From: Armatimonadota bacterium
Lineage (GTDB): Bacteria > Armatimonadota > Hebobacteria > GCA-020354555 > CP070648
Length of the DNA: 57,836 nucleotides
Direction: 5' to 3'
Assembly: GCA_035527535.1 (NCBI GenBank)
Contig: DATLAK010000072.1
Span: 1 to 57,836, forward strand
Position numbers and translations under genes: made by a program. Shown one piece after another: positions 1 to 12,307 of this stretch (positions within the stretch are counted from its first letter, which is position 1; every line of letters begins with the position of its first letter). The notes beneath the pieces were generated by a model. It ran no database searches. It worked only from the letters and a program-made list of their open reading frames with translations, and was not told the origin of the DNA.

Positions 1-253
1 CGACACAGGCAGGCGCTTCCTTGCTTTTGTGTGGGTTGGAATCGTTCCCATCATCGTTTCATCAGCTGTTAACCGCTTAACATCGCTGCTTCACCCGCCA
101 GGTGAAGCATTTACGCTCATTGCGCATAATCTGGGTCTAACGCTCCTGGTTACGGTTGCATGCAACGGCCTGAGGCACCGACGGCACGTTTGGCCGTCCT
201 GCGTGCTTACCCATGGCCCCATCCCTGACCGGTATGCCGATTTCTGGTGCGAC
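1..253. other. Left-edge stretch without a recognised gene
   Basis: No convincing reading frame is visible on either strand. The base composition looks clearly less GC-rich than the rest of the window. An 8-bp hairpin (GCTTCACC, loop CGCCA, GGTGAAGC) lies at about 89-109. On the minus strand this is the sequence just downstream of hslV, where hslU would often start, but no HslU N-terminus is readable here. Confidence 0.5.
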
Positions 254-787
254 CTACTGCGTGATGGTCTCGACGGTTATCTGATCGTTGGTATAGATGC
301 AGATGTCGGCGGTGATGGCCATGGCCTCGCGGGCGATGGTCTCCGCCGGCAGGTCGGTGTGGCGCGCGAGCGCGCGCGCGGCCGCCACCGCGTAGGGGGC
401 GCCGCTGCCGATGGCGGCGATGCCGTCGTCGGGCTCGATCACATCGCCGTTACCGGAGATGACGAACAGGCGCTCGGCGTCGGCGGCGATGAGCATCGCC
501 TCCAGCCGCCGCAGGAGCCGGTCGGTGCGCCAGTCCTTGGCCAGCTCCACCGCCGCCCGCGGCAGGCTGCCGCGCGTGGCTTCGAGCTTGGATTCCAACC
601 GCTCGAAAAGCGCGAAGGCGTCGGCGGCGCCGCCCGCGAACCCCGCGAGGATGGCGCCGTCGCGCAGCGTACGGAGCTTATTGGCGCTGTGCTTGAGCAC
701 GGTGTTGTTGAGCGTCACCTGGCCGTCGCCCGCGAGCGCGACCTGGTCTCCTCGCTTCACCGCCAGGATGGTGGTCGCCTGTATCAC
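254..787 (-). CDS. hslV: ATP-dependent protease proteolytic subunit HslV
   Basis: HslV is the threonine-protease peptidase of the HslUV (ClpYQ) complex, which degrades unfolded proteins in the cytoplasm with the AAA+ ATPase HslU. The 177 residues have the usual length. TTILAV at residues 5-10 matches the family's mature N-terminus, so Thr5 is the likely nucleophile after removal of a four-residue propeptide. The motifs [18 protein letters not shown] and [17 protein letters not shown] are characteristic. The GTG start overlaps the hisB TGA stop by four bases, so it is probably translationally coupled and expressed from the his transcript. The odd points are the position behind histidine genes and the lack of a visible hslU in the 253 bases downstream. 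Confidence 0.96.
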   Translation of the reverse strand: MIQATTILAVKRGDQVALAGDGQVTLNNTVLKHSANKLRTLRDGAILAGFAGGAADAFALFERLESKLEATRGSLPRAAVELAKDWRTDRLLRRLEAMLIAADAERLFVISGNGDVIEPDDGIAAIGSGAPYAVAAARALARHTDLPAETIAREAMAITADICIYTNDQITVETITQ

Positions 788-1368
788 AGCACCCCCTTGG
801 TCGAGGGCACGCCGCCGCCGCGGGGGTCGGTTTCGACCGCCGCGCGCAGGGCGCGCGCGAAAGCCTTGAAGGCGGCCTCGACGACGTGGTGGGTGTTGCG
901 CCCGGCCAGTTGACGCAAGTGCAGGGTCATGCCCGCGGCGTTGACCAGCGCCCGGAAGAATTCCTCTACCAGCTCGGTGTCGAAGTCGCGCAGCTTGCGT
1001 CGTCGCACTTCCAGCTCGTAGCTGAGGTAGGGGCGGCCGCTGAGGTCCACCGCCGCCAGGATGAGGGCTTCATCCATGGGCACCGCCGCGGAGCCATAGC
1101 GGCGGAGGTCCGTCTTATCGCCCAGCGCTTCCTTGAGCGCCCGGCCGAGGCAGATGCCGACGTCCTCTACCGTGTGGTGGAAGTCCACGCCGAGGTCGCC
1201 TTTCGCCCGCACCGCCAGCGCCAGCGCCCCGTGCTTGGCGACCAGCTCGAGCATGTGATCAAGGAAGCCGATGCCGGTGGCGACCTTGACCGCGCCGGGG
1301 CCGTCGAGACCCAGGTCGAGCGTGATGTCGGTTTCCTTGGTCTTACGGTGAACGCTGGCGGTTCTCAT
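784..1368 (-). CDS. hisB: Imidazoleglycerol-phosphate dehydratase HisB
   Basis: HisB dehydrates imidazoleglycerol phosphate to imidazoleacetol phosphate in histidine synthesis. This is the stand-alone 194-residue form without the N-terminal phosphatase domain found in Escherichia coli. The Mn-binding histidine motifs are intact: [14 protein letters not shown] near residues 34-47, [14 protein letters not shown] near residues 61-74, and the C-terminal pair [19 protein letters not shown]. The ATG start lies nine bases after the HAD-family gene, and the stop overlaps hslV. The order hisD-HAD-hisB indicates one operon, with the HAD gene a candidate for the missing phosphatase activity. Confidence 0.97.
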   Translation of the reverse strand: MRTASVHRKTKETDITLDLGLDGPGAVKVATGIGFLDHMLELVAKHGALALAVRAKGDLGVDFHHTVEDVGICLGRALKEALGDKTDLRRYGSAAVPMDEALILAAVDLSGRPYLSYELEVRRRKLRDFDTELVEEFFRALVNAAGMTLHLRQLAGRNTHHVVEAAFKAFARALRAAVETDPRGGGVPSTKGVL

Positions 1369-1377
1369 GGGTACCGG

Positions 1378-2451
1378 TTACGCCGCGGGGGTCGGCAGTT
1401 CCTGTCGGCCGGCGGCCAGTTGCGCCCACCACTCCATGAAGACGTTGACATCGGGCGCGATGAGGTCGGCGCCGGCGGCGCGGATCTCCGCCTGCGGGCG
1501 TCCGCCCAGCGGCCCCGACAAGACCAGGCAATCGAGGACCTCGACCCCCGCACCGCGCTCCTCGCGGTAGCGCCGCACCGCTTCGCGGTCGTCGGGCATG
1601 TCGCCGACGAAGACCGCGGCCGTCGCCGCCATGCGCTCGACCAGCGTCGCCAGCCCGCGCGGATCGGGCTTGACCATCCCGTCGTCCACGACGATCACGC
1701 GCTCGCGGGCGAAGACATCGGCGATACCCGCCATCTCGAGCGCGGCCCTCGTCTCCTCCCACGTGCGCCCGCTGTAGATGCCGAGCTTGGTGACGGCGGG
1801 GGGGATGCTCGCGCGGCGGATGAGCGGGCGGTCGAGGGCGATGCGGCCGGGCACGTGCAGGTGCTGCGGATGATAGCCATAGAACCTGGGGCAGTAGTCC
1901 TCGCCGGCGTAGAGCTCCTGGAAGATCTGGCGAATCTTGTCGAAATCCCAGGCGCGCATTACGCGCGCGCGCGCCGCTTCGTCCAGGCGGTCGAGCAGCA
2001 GCGTCCGCACCCCGGACGGCCCGCCCCGCGAGGCGCGCACGGCGGTCGCCAGCTCGGCGACCGTGGGCGATGCCGCTCGCAGCGTGGCGGCGTCCTGCGT
2101 GTCCGCCAGCTCCGCCTTCACCAGGAAGGTCAGGGCGTTGACGCCGGCGAGCTCCCAATCGTCGTTGAAGCCGTCGGCGAGCTTGTAGAGCTCTAGCTCG
2201 CAGGTGTCGAGCAGCGGGCCGCGGTCGGGCCAGCCCACGATCTCCGTCAGGTAGGCGCGCACCGCGTCGCAGCCGACCGCGCGCATGGAGCCGGTGACGT
2301 CCATGATGACGCCGTCAATGTCGAAGATCAGGGTGTCAACCTCCGCCAGGTGCGGCAGCACCTCGGGGCGCACCAGCACCCGCCCCGAGGCGGCGTATCG
2401 CGGCTGGGGGCTTGTCCGCCGCAGCTCCGGCGCAGGCGGGTCGTTAACCAT
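1378..2451 (-). CDS. HAD-superfamily hydrolase in the his operon (candidate histidinol-phosphatase)
   Basis: A 357-residue HAD hydrolase, apparently subfamily IA (resembling the TIGR01548 group). All four catalytic motifs are visible: FDIDGVIMD (nucleophile and acid/base Asp, about residues 43-51), GIYSGRT (motif II), the lysine in VKPDP (motif III) and FVGDMPDDREA (motif IV). A large cap lies between motifs I and II. The gene overlaps the end of hisD by eight bases and ends nine bases before hisB. Histidinol-phosphate phosphatase activity is known from HAD proteins, and none is fused to this HisB. Assignment to that step is therefore a reasonable inference from position, not something the sequence proves. 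Other phosphate-monoester substrates remain possible. Confidence 0.75.
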   Translation of the reverse strand: MVNDPPAPELRRTSPQPRYAASGRVLVRPEVLPHLAEVDTLIFDIDGVIMDVTGSMRAVGCDAVRAYLTEIVGWPDRGPLLDTCELELYKLADGFNDDWELAGVNALTFLVKAELADTQDAATLRAASPTVAELATAVRASRGGPSGVRTLLLDRLDEAARARVMRAWDFDKIRQIFQELYAGEDYCPRFYGYHPQHLHVPGRIALDRPLIRRASIPPAVTKLGIYSGRTWEETRAALEMAGIADVFARERVIVVDDGMVKPDPRGLATLVERMAATAAVFVGDMPDDREAVRRYREERGAGVEVLDCLVLSGPLGGRPQAEIRAAGADLIAPDVNVFMEWWAQLAAGRQELPTPAA

Positions 2452-3748
2452 CGTCGCCCATTCTCATGCGCACGGAGCGCGCGTGCGCCTGCAAACCCTC
2501 CATTTCCGCCAGGCGCTCGACATGACGCCCGTTGTGGGCGAGCCACTCGGGTGAGACGGACACGACGCTGGAGCGCTTCATGAAATCCAACACGCCCAAA
2601 CCCGAGGAGAATCGTGCGCTGCGCCCGGTCGGTAGGATGTGACTGGGGCCGGCGAGGTAGTCGCTGACGGCGGTCGGCGTGTCTGCACCCACGAGGATGC
2701 AGCCCGCATTCCTGATCTTGGGCAGCAGCCCGCGGGGATCGGCGACCGCCAGCTCCAGGTGCTCCGGCGCCACCAGGTTGACCAGTTCGATGCCTTCCTC
2801 GAGGCTGCGAACCAGTACCATCGCACCGCGTTCATCGAGGCAGCGGCGAATCGTGTCCGCGCGGCCGAGGTTGCGTAGAAGCTCCGCCAGGCTCGCTTCC
2901 ACGCGCTCCATGAGTGCGCGCGACGGCGTCACCAATACTGCAATTGAATCCGAAGCATGCTCGGCTTGAGCCGCGAGGTCGGCGGCGATGAGGCGCGGGT
3001 CGGCTTGCTCGTCGGCGAGGATGACGACTTCGCTGGGGCCGTAGAAGCCATCTATGCCGACTACCCCCGCGACGGCGCTCTTGGCAAAGTTGACGTATAT
3101 GTTGCCGGGACCGACGATCTTGTCAACCGCGGGAATAGTCTGTGTGCCACGGGCTAGGGCGGCGATAGCCCACGGGCCGCCGACGCGGTACACCTCGGTG
3201 ATGCCCAGCAGACCCGCCGCCGCAAGGATGCCGGGATTGGCGCTCCCATCGCGAGCCGGCGGCGTGACCACCGCGATGCGCGATACCCCGGCTGCCTGCG
3301 CGGGCACCACCGCCATGATGAGCGAGCTGGGCAGCGGCGCCGTACCAGCCGGGACGTACACACCCACCGACTCGATGGGCGTGTAGCGCCAGCCCAGGAG
3401 CGCCCCGTATTCGGCCGCATCCAGGTGGTCGCCCGGCACGTGCTGTTGGTGGAACTCGCGGACGTGCTCGATGGCCGCGCGCAGGGCCGCGGCGTCCGCC
3501 GCGTCGAGAGTCTCGGCCGCGGCGCGGATTTCGGCCTCGGAGACGCGCAGTGTCGCAGCAGAGGCTTCAGTCCAGTCCTTGTCGCGCGAGTACTCAACGA
3601 CCGCCTCATCGCGCTCCTCGAACACGCGCCGAACGATCTTGATCACCTCGGCCTGCGCCGCCGGCTCCAACGCGACCGCCGGCATTGAGATCTTGTCGGC
3701 GATGACGGCAAGTTCCAGGTTCTCTTCTCTCGTGTTGATCAACCGCAT
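2444..3748 (-). CDS. hisD: Histidinol dehydrogenase HisD
   Basis: HisD carries out the last two steps of histidine synthesis, oxidising L-histidinol to L-histidine with two NAD+ and a zinc ion. I start at the ATG giving MRLINTREENLEL (434 residues), because the longer frame adds 17 residues not typical of the family. Family motifs include YVPAGTAPLPSSLIM, PAVDKIVGPGNIYV, GFYGPSEVVILAD, the AAQAEH zinc-site region and PEHLELAV. The C-terminus overlaps the HAD gene by eight bases. This is the first gene of the hisD-HAD-hisB-hslV run, separated from trpB2 upstream by about 107 bases that contain a 28-bp palindrome. Confidence 0.97.
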   Translation of the reverse strand: MRLINTREENLELAVIADKISMPAVALEPAAQAEVIKIVRRVFEERDEAVVEYSRDKDWTEASAATLRVSEAEIRAAAETLDAADAAALRAAIEHVREFHQQHVPGDHLDAAEYGALLGWRYTPIESVGVYVPAGTAPLPSSLIMAVVPAQAAGVSRIAVVTPPARDGSANPGILAAAGLLGITEVYRVGGPWAIAALARGTQTIPAVDKIVGPGNIYVNFAKSAVAGVVGIDGFYGPSEVVILADEQADPRLIAADLAAQAEHASDSIAVLVTPSRALMERVEASLAELLRNLGRADTIRRCLDERGAMVLVRSLEEGIELVNLVAPEHLELAVADPRGLLPKIRNAGCILVGADTPTAVSDYLAGPSHILPTGRSARFSSGLGVLDFMKRSSVVSVSPEWLAHNGRHVERLAEMEGLQAHARSVRMRMGDDG

Positions 3749-3789
3749 GATTGGTGTGATCCCACGCTGCACGGCTGACCGACGGACTT

Positions 3790-3817
3790 GTAGGGGCAAG
3801 GCATGCCTTGCCCCTAC
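3790..3817. repeat. Perfect 28-bp palindrome, GTA-N8-GCATGC-N8-TAC family, copy 1
   Basis: A perfect self-complementary 28-mer with arms GTAGGGGCAAG and CTTGCCCCTAC around the core GCATGC. It lies between trpB2 and hisD. The same sequence recurs at 38261-38288 and, with one mismatch, at 11176-11203. A relative with the same ends and core but different arms is at 21924-21951. Confidence 0.9.
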
Positions 3818-3855
3818 GGATCGTCGTTCACATCAGCGGATGGCGGCGGTTGCCT

Positions 3856-5208
3856 CTAGACCGTCGGCAGATCGGCCAGCGCCGCGTCAATCTTCTCCTG
3901 CGGCAGCTCGTAGTCCACGAGCTTGCCGGCGAGATAGTCGTCGTAGGCGCCGAGGTCGAAGTGGCCGTGACCACTGAGGTTGAACAGGATAACCCGCTTT
4001 TCGCCGGTCTCCTTGGCGGCCACGGCCTCGTCCATGGCGGCCTTGACCGCATGGGCGGCCTCCGGTGCGGGGATGATGCCTTCGGCGCGGGCGAAGGTGA
4101 CCGCCGCCTCGAAGCAGGGGTTCTGATGATAGGCCACCGCCTCCATCAGGCCCTCCTTGACCAGGAGGCTGATAAGAGGAGCGTCGCCGTGATAGCGCAG
4201 CCCGCCCGCGTGAATGCCCGCGGGGACGAAGGTGTGCCCCAGCGTGTACATGCGCACCAGTGGCGTCAAGCCGACGGTGTCGCCGAAATCGTAGCGGAAT
4301 TGCCCCTTGGTCAGGGTCGGGCACGCGGTCGGCTCGACCGCCAACGCACGCACCTGCTTACCCGCGAACTTGTCGGCCAAGAAGGGGAAACACAGGCCCG
4401 CAAAGTTGCTACCCCCGCCGACGCAGCCGACGACGACGTCGGGGTAGTCACCCGCCATCTCCATCTGCTTCTTCGCTTCCAGGCCCACCACCGTCTGGTG
4501 CAGCAGCACGTGATTGAGCACGCTGCCCAGGGAATAGCGCGTGTCGTCGCGCGAGACCGCGTCCTCCACCGCCTCGCTGATGGCGATGCCCAGGCTGCCC
4601 GGGCTGTCGGCGTCCTCGCTCAGAATCTGGCGCCCGGCCCGGGTGTGCTCGCTGGGGCTGGCGAAGACGTTGGCGCCCCACACCTCCATCATCACCCGCC
4701 GATAGGGCTTCTGGTTGTAGCTGACCTTGACCATGTAGACGGTGCACTCGAGGTCAAAGATGCGGCAGGCGAGGGCGAGCGCGCTGCCCCACTGCCCGGC
4801 GCCGGTTTCGGTCGCCAGCCGCTTGACGCCCTCCTGCTTGTTGTAGTAGGCCTGGGCGATGGCGGTGTTGGGCTTGTGGCTGCCTGGGGGACTCGTCCCC
4901 TCGTACTTATAGTAGATCTTGGCCGGGGTGTCGAGCACCCTCTCCAGGCGCCGGGCGCGATGGAGCGGCGTCGGCCGGTAGAGGCGATAGGCGTCGAGCA
5001 CCTGGTCGGGGATCTCGATCCAGCGCTCCGCGCTCACCTCCTGCATGATGAGGCCCATGGGGAAGATGGGGGCGAGGTCGTCCGGCCCCAGGGGCTGGTG
5101 GGTGCCCGGGTGCAGCGGGGGATCGAGGGGATGGGGCAGGTCCGCGGCGATGTTGTACCACCGCGTGGGGATGTCCTTCTCCGACAGCAGGATCTTCGTT
5201 TCCGCCAT
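3856..5208 (-). CDS. trpB: Tryptophan synthase beta chain, TrpB2 type
   Basis: A 450-residue fold-type II PLP enzyme that condenses indole and L-serine to L-tryptophan. It belongs to the longer TrpB2 class, recognised by the N-terminal extension (WYNIAADLP...[10 protein letters not shown]) and motifs such as [12 protein letters not shown]. The PLP lysine lies in GSHKPNTA (about residue 120) and the phosphate loop is VGGGSNF. TrpB2 proteins often act without TrpA, and no trpA or other trp gene is in the window. A strong ribosome site (AGGAGGT) precedes the ATG. The gene lies 57 bases after dnaE on the same strand, so it may be read through from dnaE. Other PLP beta-replacement roles cannot be excluded from sequence. 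Confidence 0.93.
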   Translation of the reverse strand: MAETKILLSEKDIPTRWYNIAADLPHPLDPPLHPGTHQPLGPDDLAPIFPMGLIMQEVSAERWIEIPDQVLDAYRLYRPTPLHRARRLERVLDTPAKIYYKYEGTSPPGSHKPNTAIAQAYYNKQEGVKRLATETGAGQWGSALALACRIFDLECTVYMVKVSYNQKPYRRVMMEVWGANVFASPSEHTRAGRQILSEDADSPGSLGIAISEAVEDAVSRDDTRYSLGSVLNHVLLHQTVVGLEAKKQMEMAGDYPDVVVGCVGGGSNFAGLCFPFLADKFAGKQVRALAVEPTACPTLTKGQFRYDFGDTVGLTPLVRMYTLGHTFVPAGIHAGGLRYHGDAPLISLLVKEGLMEAVAYHQNPCFEAAVTFARAEGIIPAPEAAHAVKAAMDEAVAAKETGEKRVILFNLSGHGHFDLGAYDDYLAGKLVDYELPQEKIDAALADLPTV

Positions 5209-5265
5209 GTGATAATACCTCCTCGCGGCGATCGCCGCTGAATTGACGCCACCGATACTCGCGGT

Positions 5266-8910
<3,645 letters not shown>

Positions 8911-8917
8911 CTTGTAG

Positions 8918-8962
8918 GGGCGGCCCGCTGTGGCCGCCCATTCACCCCGACGAGTCGGGGTG
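8918..8962. repeat. Tandem palindromes upstream of dnaE
   Basis: Two hairpins lie side by side: GGGCGGCC/GGCCGCCC (8918-8939) and CACCCCGA-CGAG-TCGGGGTG (8943-8962). The second belongs to a family also seen at 17895-17912, 18171-18190 and 38293-38314. They lie in the 162-base space between glnS and dnaE, within the probable dnaE leader. Confidence 0.8.
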
Positions 8963-9002
8963 CCACATCCGACGTTACCGCGGCGGCCAGACTGGTGGAC
9001 AT

Positions 9003-9008
9003 ATTATA
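9003..9008 (-). promoter_or_regulatory. Probable -10 box for dnaE
   Basis: On the minus strand the hexamer TATAAT stands alone in GC-rich surroundings, 93 bases before the dnaE ATG. No good -35 hexamer is found 16-18 bases upstream, so this is a partial promoter call. Confidence 0.4.
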
Positions 9009-9072
9009 CGCCCTGCGGGGTGGGCGCACCTTCAGGAATCGCTCGCCGAGAGGCGGCGGAGGGCGGCCGCTC

Positions 9073-11025
9073 TCACGCCCGCTTCATCGCCCGCTCGATC
9101 CGCGCCCAGGTATCGCGCAGGGTGACGGTTCGGTTGAAGACCAGCCGGCCCGGAGCCGAGTGTCTCGTGTCCACGCAGAAGTACCCGACACGCTCAAACT
9201 GGAAGCGGTCGCCGGCCTGCGCGTCTCGCGCGAACGGCTCGACATAGCCGGTAACGATCTCCAGCGAGTCCGGATTCAGGTTGTCCAGGAAGCTGCCGCC
9301 CCTCGACGATGCTCGCGACGGTCCTTGCACGTCGGGCACGGGCGGCCCTGAGCCGGTCGAAGGGCCGCCCTCAGGCACGTCATCCGGGTCGGGTTTCACG
9401 AACAGATGATCGTACAGCCGCACCTCGGCGGGCGCGGCGTGTTTCGCCGACACCCAGTGCAGCGTCGCCTTCGGCTTGCGGCCGTCGGGGGCATCCCCGC
9501 CGCGGGTGGCGGGATCATAGGTGCAGCGCAGCTCGATCACCTCGCCGTTGTCGTCCTTCATCACCTGCTCGCAGCGGATGAAGTAGGCGTAGCGCAGCCG
9601 CACCTCGCGCCCCGGCGCCAGGCGGTAGAACTTCGGCGGCGGCTCTTCGCGGAAATCCTCGCGCTCGATATACAGCTCGCGCGAGAAGGGCACTTTGCGC
9701 GTGCCGGCGCTCGTATCCTCCGGGTTGTTGACCGCGCCCATCTCCTCCGTCAGCTCCTCGGGGTAGTTGGTGAGGACGACCTTCAGCGGCCGCAGCACCC
9801 CCATCACGCGCTGGGCGCGCCGGTTGAGGTCATCGCGCGCACAGTCCTCGAGCACGGCGATGTCAACGATGCTGTCGGTCTTACCCACCCCGATCCGCCG
9901 GCAGAACTCGCGGACGGCTTCGGGGGTATAGCCCCGCCGCCGCAGGCCGGCCAGGGTCGGCAGCCGCGGGTCGTCGTACCCCTCGACATGCCCGCCGTTG
10001 ACGAGCTCGATGAATCGCCGCTTGCTCATGACCGTGTACGACATGTTCAGCCGCGCGAACTCGATCTGGCGGGGGTGATGGATGCCGAGCTGATCCAGGA
10101 ACCAGTCGTACAGTGGACGGTGATTCTCGTATTCCAGCGAGCACAGGGAGTGCGTGATGCCCTCGATCGAATCCTGCAGTCCGTGCGCCCAATCGTACAT
10201 CGGGTAGATGCACCAGTCGTCGCCCTGGCGGTGGTGCGCTGCATGGCGGATGCGGTACATCACCGGGTCGCGCAGATTCAGGTTCCCCGAGGCCATGTCT
10301 ATCTTGGCGCGCAGCGTCCGCGCGCCGTCCGGGAACTCGCCCGCGCGCATGCGCCGAAACAGGTCGAGGTTCTCCTCGATGCCGCGGTCGCGGTAGGGGC
10401 TGGCGACCCCCGGCGTCGTCGGCGTGCCGCGCATCTCGATGACCTCCTCCGGCGAGAGGTCGCAGACATAGGCCTGACCTTGCTGGATGAGATCGAGGGC
10501 CCATGCGTACTGCTGCTCGAAATAATCGGAGCCGAAGAAAAGACGGTCGCCCCAGTCGGCGCCGACCCAGCGCACGTCCTCGATGATGGCGTCAACGAAC
10601 TCCTGTTCTTCGGTCACCGGATTGGTGTCATCGAAGCGCAGATTGAAGAGCCCACCGTACTCCTGGGCGATGCCATAGCTGATCCAGATCGCCTTCGCGT
10701 GGCCGATGTGGAGGTAGGCGTTGGGCTCGGGGGGGAAGCGGGTGTGCACGCGGCCGTCAAACCTGCCGGTCTGGGTGTCCCCGGCGACGATTTCGCGTAT
10801 GAAATCGAAAGGGGCTGTCCCCCCGTGGACTGTCCCCTGCCCGTCCTTCGCGGCATCGCCCGCCGGATTCGTCGGGCGCGACATGCGGGGCGCGACCTCT
10901 TCAGCGGTCGCGGATTCTCTCGCGCGTTCTGAAGAACGCGCGCCCGGTGCGTCGCGAGACACGTTCGCACGGTTGAAACCGCGCGCCCGCTTCTCGTTCT
11001 CGCCGTTCGATGTCGGATCGCTCAT
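9073..11025 (-). CDS. glnS: Glutaminyl-tRNA synthetase GlnS
   Basis: A class I aminoacyl-tRNA synthetase that charges tRNA-Gln directly. The HIGH signature is in [16 protein letters not shown] and the KMSKS equivalent is [32 protein letters not shown] and the C-terminal beta-barrel anticodon domain are typical. At 650 residues it is longer than usual. The first roughly 75 residues are low-complexity and contain two palindromic elements (10921-10942 and 10810-10839). The C-terminal half carries a 23-codon insertion from a third (around 9299-9373), between [11 protein letters not shown] and SFLDNLN, flanked by direct repeats of GGGCGGC. The core is intact, so the enzyme is probably functional. 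The ATG is preceded by GAGAG. Confidence 0.96.
   Translation of the reverse strand: MSDPTSNGENEKRARGFNRANVSRDAPGARSSERARESATAEEVAPRMSRPTNPAGDAAKDGQGTVHGGTAPFDFIREIVAGDTQTGRFDGRVHTRFPPEPNAYLHIGHAKAIWISYGIAQEYGGLFNLRFDDTNPVTEEQEFVDAIIEDVRWVGADWGDRLFFGSDYFEQQYAWALDLIQQGQAYVCDLSPEEVIEMRGTPTTPGVASPYRDRGIEENLDLFRRMRAGEFPDGARTLRAKIDMASGNLNLRDPVMYRIRHAAHHRQGDDWCIYPMYDWAHGLQDSIEGITHSLCSLEYENHRPLYDWFLDQLGIHHPRQIEFARLNMSYTVMSKRRFIELVNGGHVEGYDDPRLPTLAGLRRRGYTPEAVREFCRRIGVGKTDSIVDIAVLEDCARDDLNRRAQRVMGVLRPLKVVLTNYPEELTEEMGAVNNPEDTSAGTRKVPFSRELYIEREDFREEPPPKFYRLAPGREVRLRYAYFIRCEQVMKDDNGEVIELRCTYDPATRGGDAPDGRKPKATLHWVSAKHAAPAEVRLYDHLFVKPDPDDVPEGGPSTGSGPPVPDVQGPSRASSRGGSFLDNLNPDSLEIVTGYVEPFARDAQAGDRFQFERVGYFCVDTRHSAPGRLVFNRTVTLRDTWARIERAMKRA
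9299..9373 (-). repeat. In-frame palindrome-bearing insertion in the glnS anticodon-binding domain
   Basis: A hairpin with 10-bp arms (GGGCGGCCCT/AGGGCCGCCC, 9340-9370, 11-base loop) lies inside a 69-base in-frame insertion rich in Pro, Ser and Gly. Copies of GGGCGGC border the insertion on both sides, as expected of target duplication or repeat-mediated insertion. Removing one repeat plus the insert would restore a family-like [12 protein letters not shown]. Confidence 0.75.
10810..10839 (-). repeat. Translated palindromic element in the glnS N-terminus
   Basis: Near-identical to the dnaE element at 8833-8862. It is read as [10 protein letters not shown] immediately before the conserved start of the catalytic core ([11 protein letters not shown]). 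No start codon lies between the element and the core, so it must be translated. Confidence 0.85.
10921..10942. repeat. Perfect 22-bp palindrome in the glnS N-terminal extension
   Basis: Arms CGCGCGTTCT and AGAACGCGCG around GA. It lies in frame within the non-conserved N-terminal tail of GlnS and encodes [10 protein letters not shown] downstream start (the ATG at 10884) would leave it untranslated, so its coding status depends on the true start. Confidence 0.7.
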
Positions 11026-11056
11026 CGGTCTCTCATTTCAGGGGAAGTGCTCGGTA

Positions 11057-11085
11057 ATTGTGTCACATCACCGCGACGTGGTCAA
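11057..11085 (-). promoter_or_regulatory. Probable sigma-70-type promoter of glnS
   Basis: On the minus strand TTGACC (11085-11080) and CACAAT (11062-11057) are separated by 17 bases. The -10 lies about 32 bases upstream of the glnS ATG. Confidence 0.6.
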
Positions 11086-11175
11086 TCATGTGGCGACCGC
11101 GGGGGGTGACCGGGAAAGGCGGGATGCGCGCCGCGATGTAGGGTCCGGGCTCCGCCCCGGCCCGGATTCCGGGTC

Positions 11176-11203
11176 GTAGGGGCAAGGCATGCCTTGCCCG
11201 TAC
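11176..11203. repeat. 28-bp palindrome, GTA-N8-GCATGC-N8-TAC family, copy 2 (one mismatch)
   Basis: Same as copy 1 except that one base of the right arm is changed (CCCG in place of CCCC), which breaks one pair of the palindrome. It lies between divergent genes. Confidence 0.85.
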
Positions 11204-11566
11204 AGGCCGATCCCCATGCCGGCGATGCGCGATGATCCCCCGCCGTGAAGGGTCCCACCGGGGGCGCAGCAGCGGGAGCTTCCGCGCGGCAGAGCTGACG
11301 GCTACCCACTTTGCGCTATCGCGCAGGCGAGACTCTTCGCTAACGCGGCTAGGTCGCGGAGCGACCGCCGTGTCCCTAGGTCAGAGACCGGGATGGCGGC
11401 CTTTAGGCCTAGCCAGCGGCCCTCCGGGCCTAGGCACTCACAGTGACACCGCTCTGGTGGTGTCATTCTGATCGGAGCGTGCTCGCGCGAGTCGCGCGGC
11501 CGCGCGAAGTGAAGAATCTCGCTGCGGCCTGATCGGAAACTGTGTAACTGTCAGGCGGCAGAGGGC

Positions 11567-11594
11567 TTGACACGGCGCGGCCCGGCGCTATCAT
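11567..11594 (+). promoter_or_regulatory. Sigma-70-type promoter for the methyltransferase-MFS pair
   Basis: Perfect TTGACA (11567-11572), a 16-base spacer and TATCAT (11589-11594), ending 43 bases before the methyltransferase ATG. Confidence 0.75.
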
Positions 11595-11637
11595 GTTGCA
11601 GGCGCGACTGGATCTACGGCGCGACGGATGACGGGCA

Positions 11638-12267
11638 ATGAGGTCCAACAACCCATACCACCGCGGAGCGGGGTTATACGAGCTGAACCTGGCGCTGCCC
11701 GTCATCTCCACCATTCGCCGCCAGGAGGCGGCAGCGGTCGGCAAGCTCATCGCCCGCTACGGCGACCGCCGCCACCGCGCCCTGGAGGTGGGGCCGGGCA
11801 CGGGGATGTACACCCTGGCGCTGGCGCAAGCGTTCGGCGAGGTGGTGGCGGTCGAGGACTCCGCGACCATGGCCGGGATCCTGGGGCGCCGGCTGGCCGC
11901 GGCCGGCGCGACCAACGTCACCGTCGTCAATGATGACTTCATGCGGCTGCCGGTGGACGGCGCTTTCGACGTGGCGGTGGCGATCGGGGTGCTCGACTAC
12001 GTGGCGGAGCCGGCGGCGTTCGTGGCGCGGATGTGCGCGGCGACGCGGGAGGCGCTGATCATCACGGCGCCGCAGCGGGGGCTGTTGGGCGCGTGCTTCG
12101 CCGCCGCGGCGCGATTGCGCGGCATCCGCGTTTACCGCCATCACCGCTCGGCCCCCGCCGCGTGGGCGCCGGGCTGGCGCTGCCACGTCGCCGAGGTCGG
12201 GCTCCACACCCGGCTGACGCGGGGTCTCACCCTTGTCGCCGCCCTGGAGCCGCGCTCCACCAGCTAG
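11638..12267 (+). CDS. Class I SAM-dependent methyltransferase
   Basis: A 209-residue Rossmann-fold methyltransferase. Motif I is ALEVGPGTGMYTLALA (about residues 47-62). An acidic residue after strand 2 (VVAVEDS) fits ribose binding, and VTVVNDDFMRLP resembles motif III. The strand-4 motif reads FDVAVAIGVLDYV. Nothing in the C-terminal third identifies the substrate. The gene lies 40 bases upstream of an MFS exporter gene on the same strand and shares its promoter (11567-11594), so the two may modify and export one small molecule. That is inference from adjacency only. Confidence 0.85.
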   Translation: MRSNNPYHRGAGLYELNLALPVISTIRRQEAAAVGKLIARYGDRRHRALEVGPGTGMYTLALAQAFGEVVAVEDSATMAGILGRRLAAAGATNVTVVNDDFMRLPVDGAFDVAVAIGVLDYVAEPAAFVARMCAATREALIITAPQRGLLGACFAAAARLRGIRVYRHHRSAPAAWAPGWRCHVAEVGLHTRLTRGLTLVAALEPRSTS

Positions 12268-12307
12268 CAGCGAAGGCGCCTCGGCCTTGGCTGCAAGGGC
12301 ATGGTCC

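Larger units (their letters stand above)
11026..11637. other. Intergenic repeat island between glnS and the methyltransferase gene
   Basis: No credible gene is seen in 612 bases. The stretch holds the glnS promoter, palindrome copy 2 (11176-11203), and further short inverted repeats (GGTCGCGGAGCGACC near 11351 and GGCC-rich repeats near 11396-11435). Near 11459-11530 there is a block resembling the widespread TCATTCTGA...GAAGAATCTCG dispersed repeat. The promoter of the rightward methyltransferase gene lies at its right end. Confidence 0.6.

Noticed and set aside
11082-11309. 75-codon frame containing GKACLAPT
   Set aside because: That peptide is produced by the 28-bp palindrome and appears in several unrelated chance frames, so it is not a protein motif.
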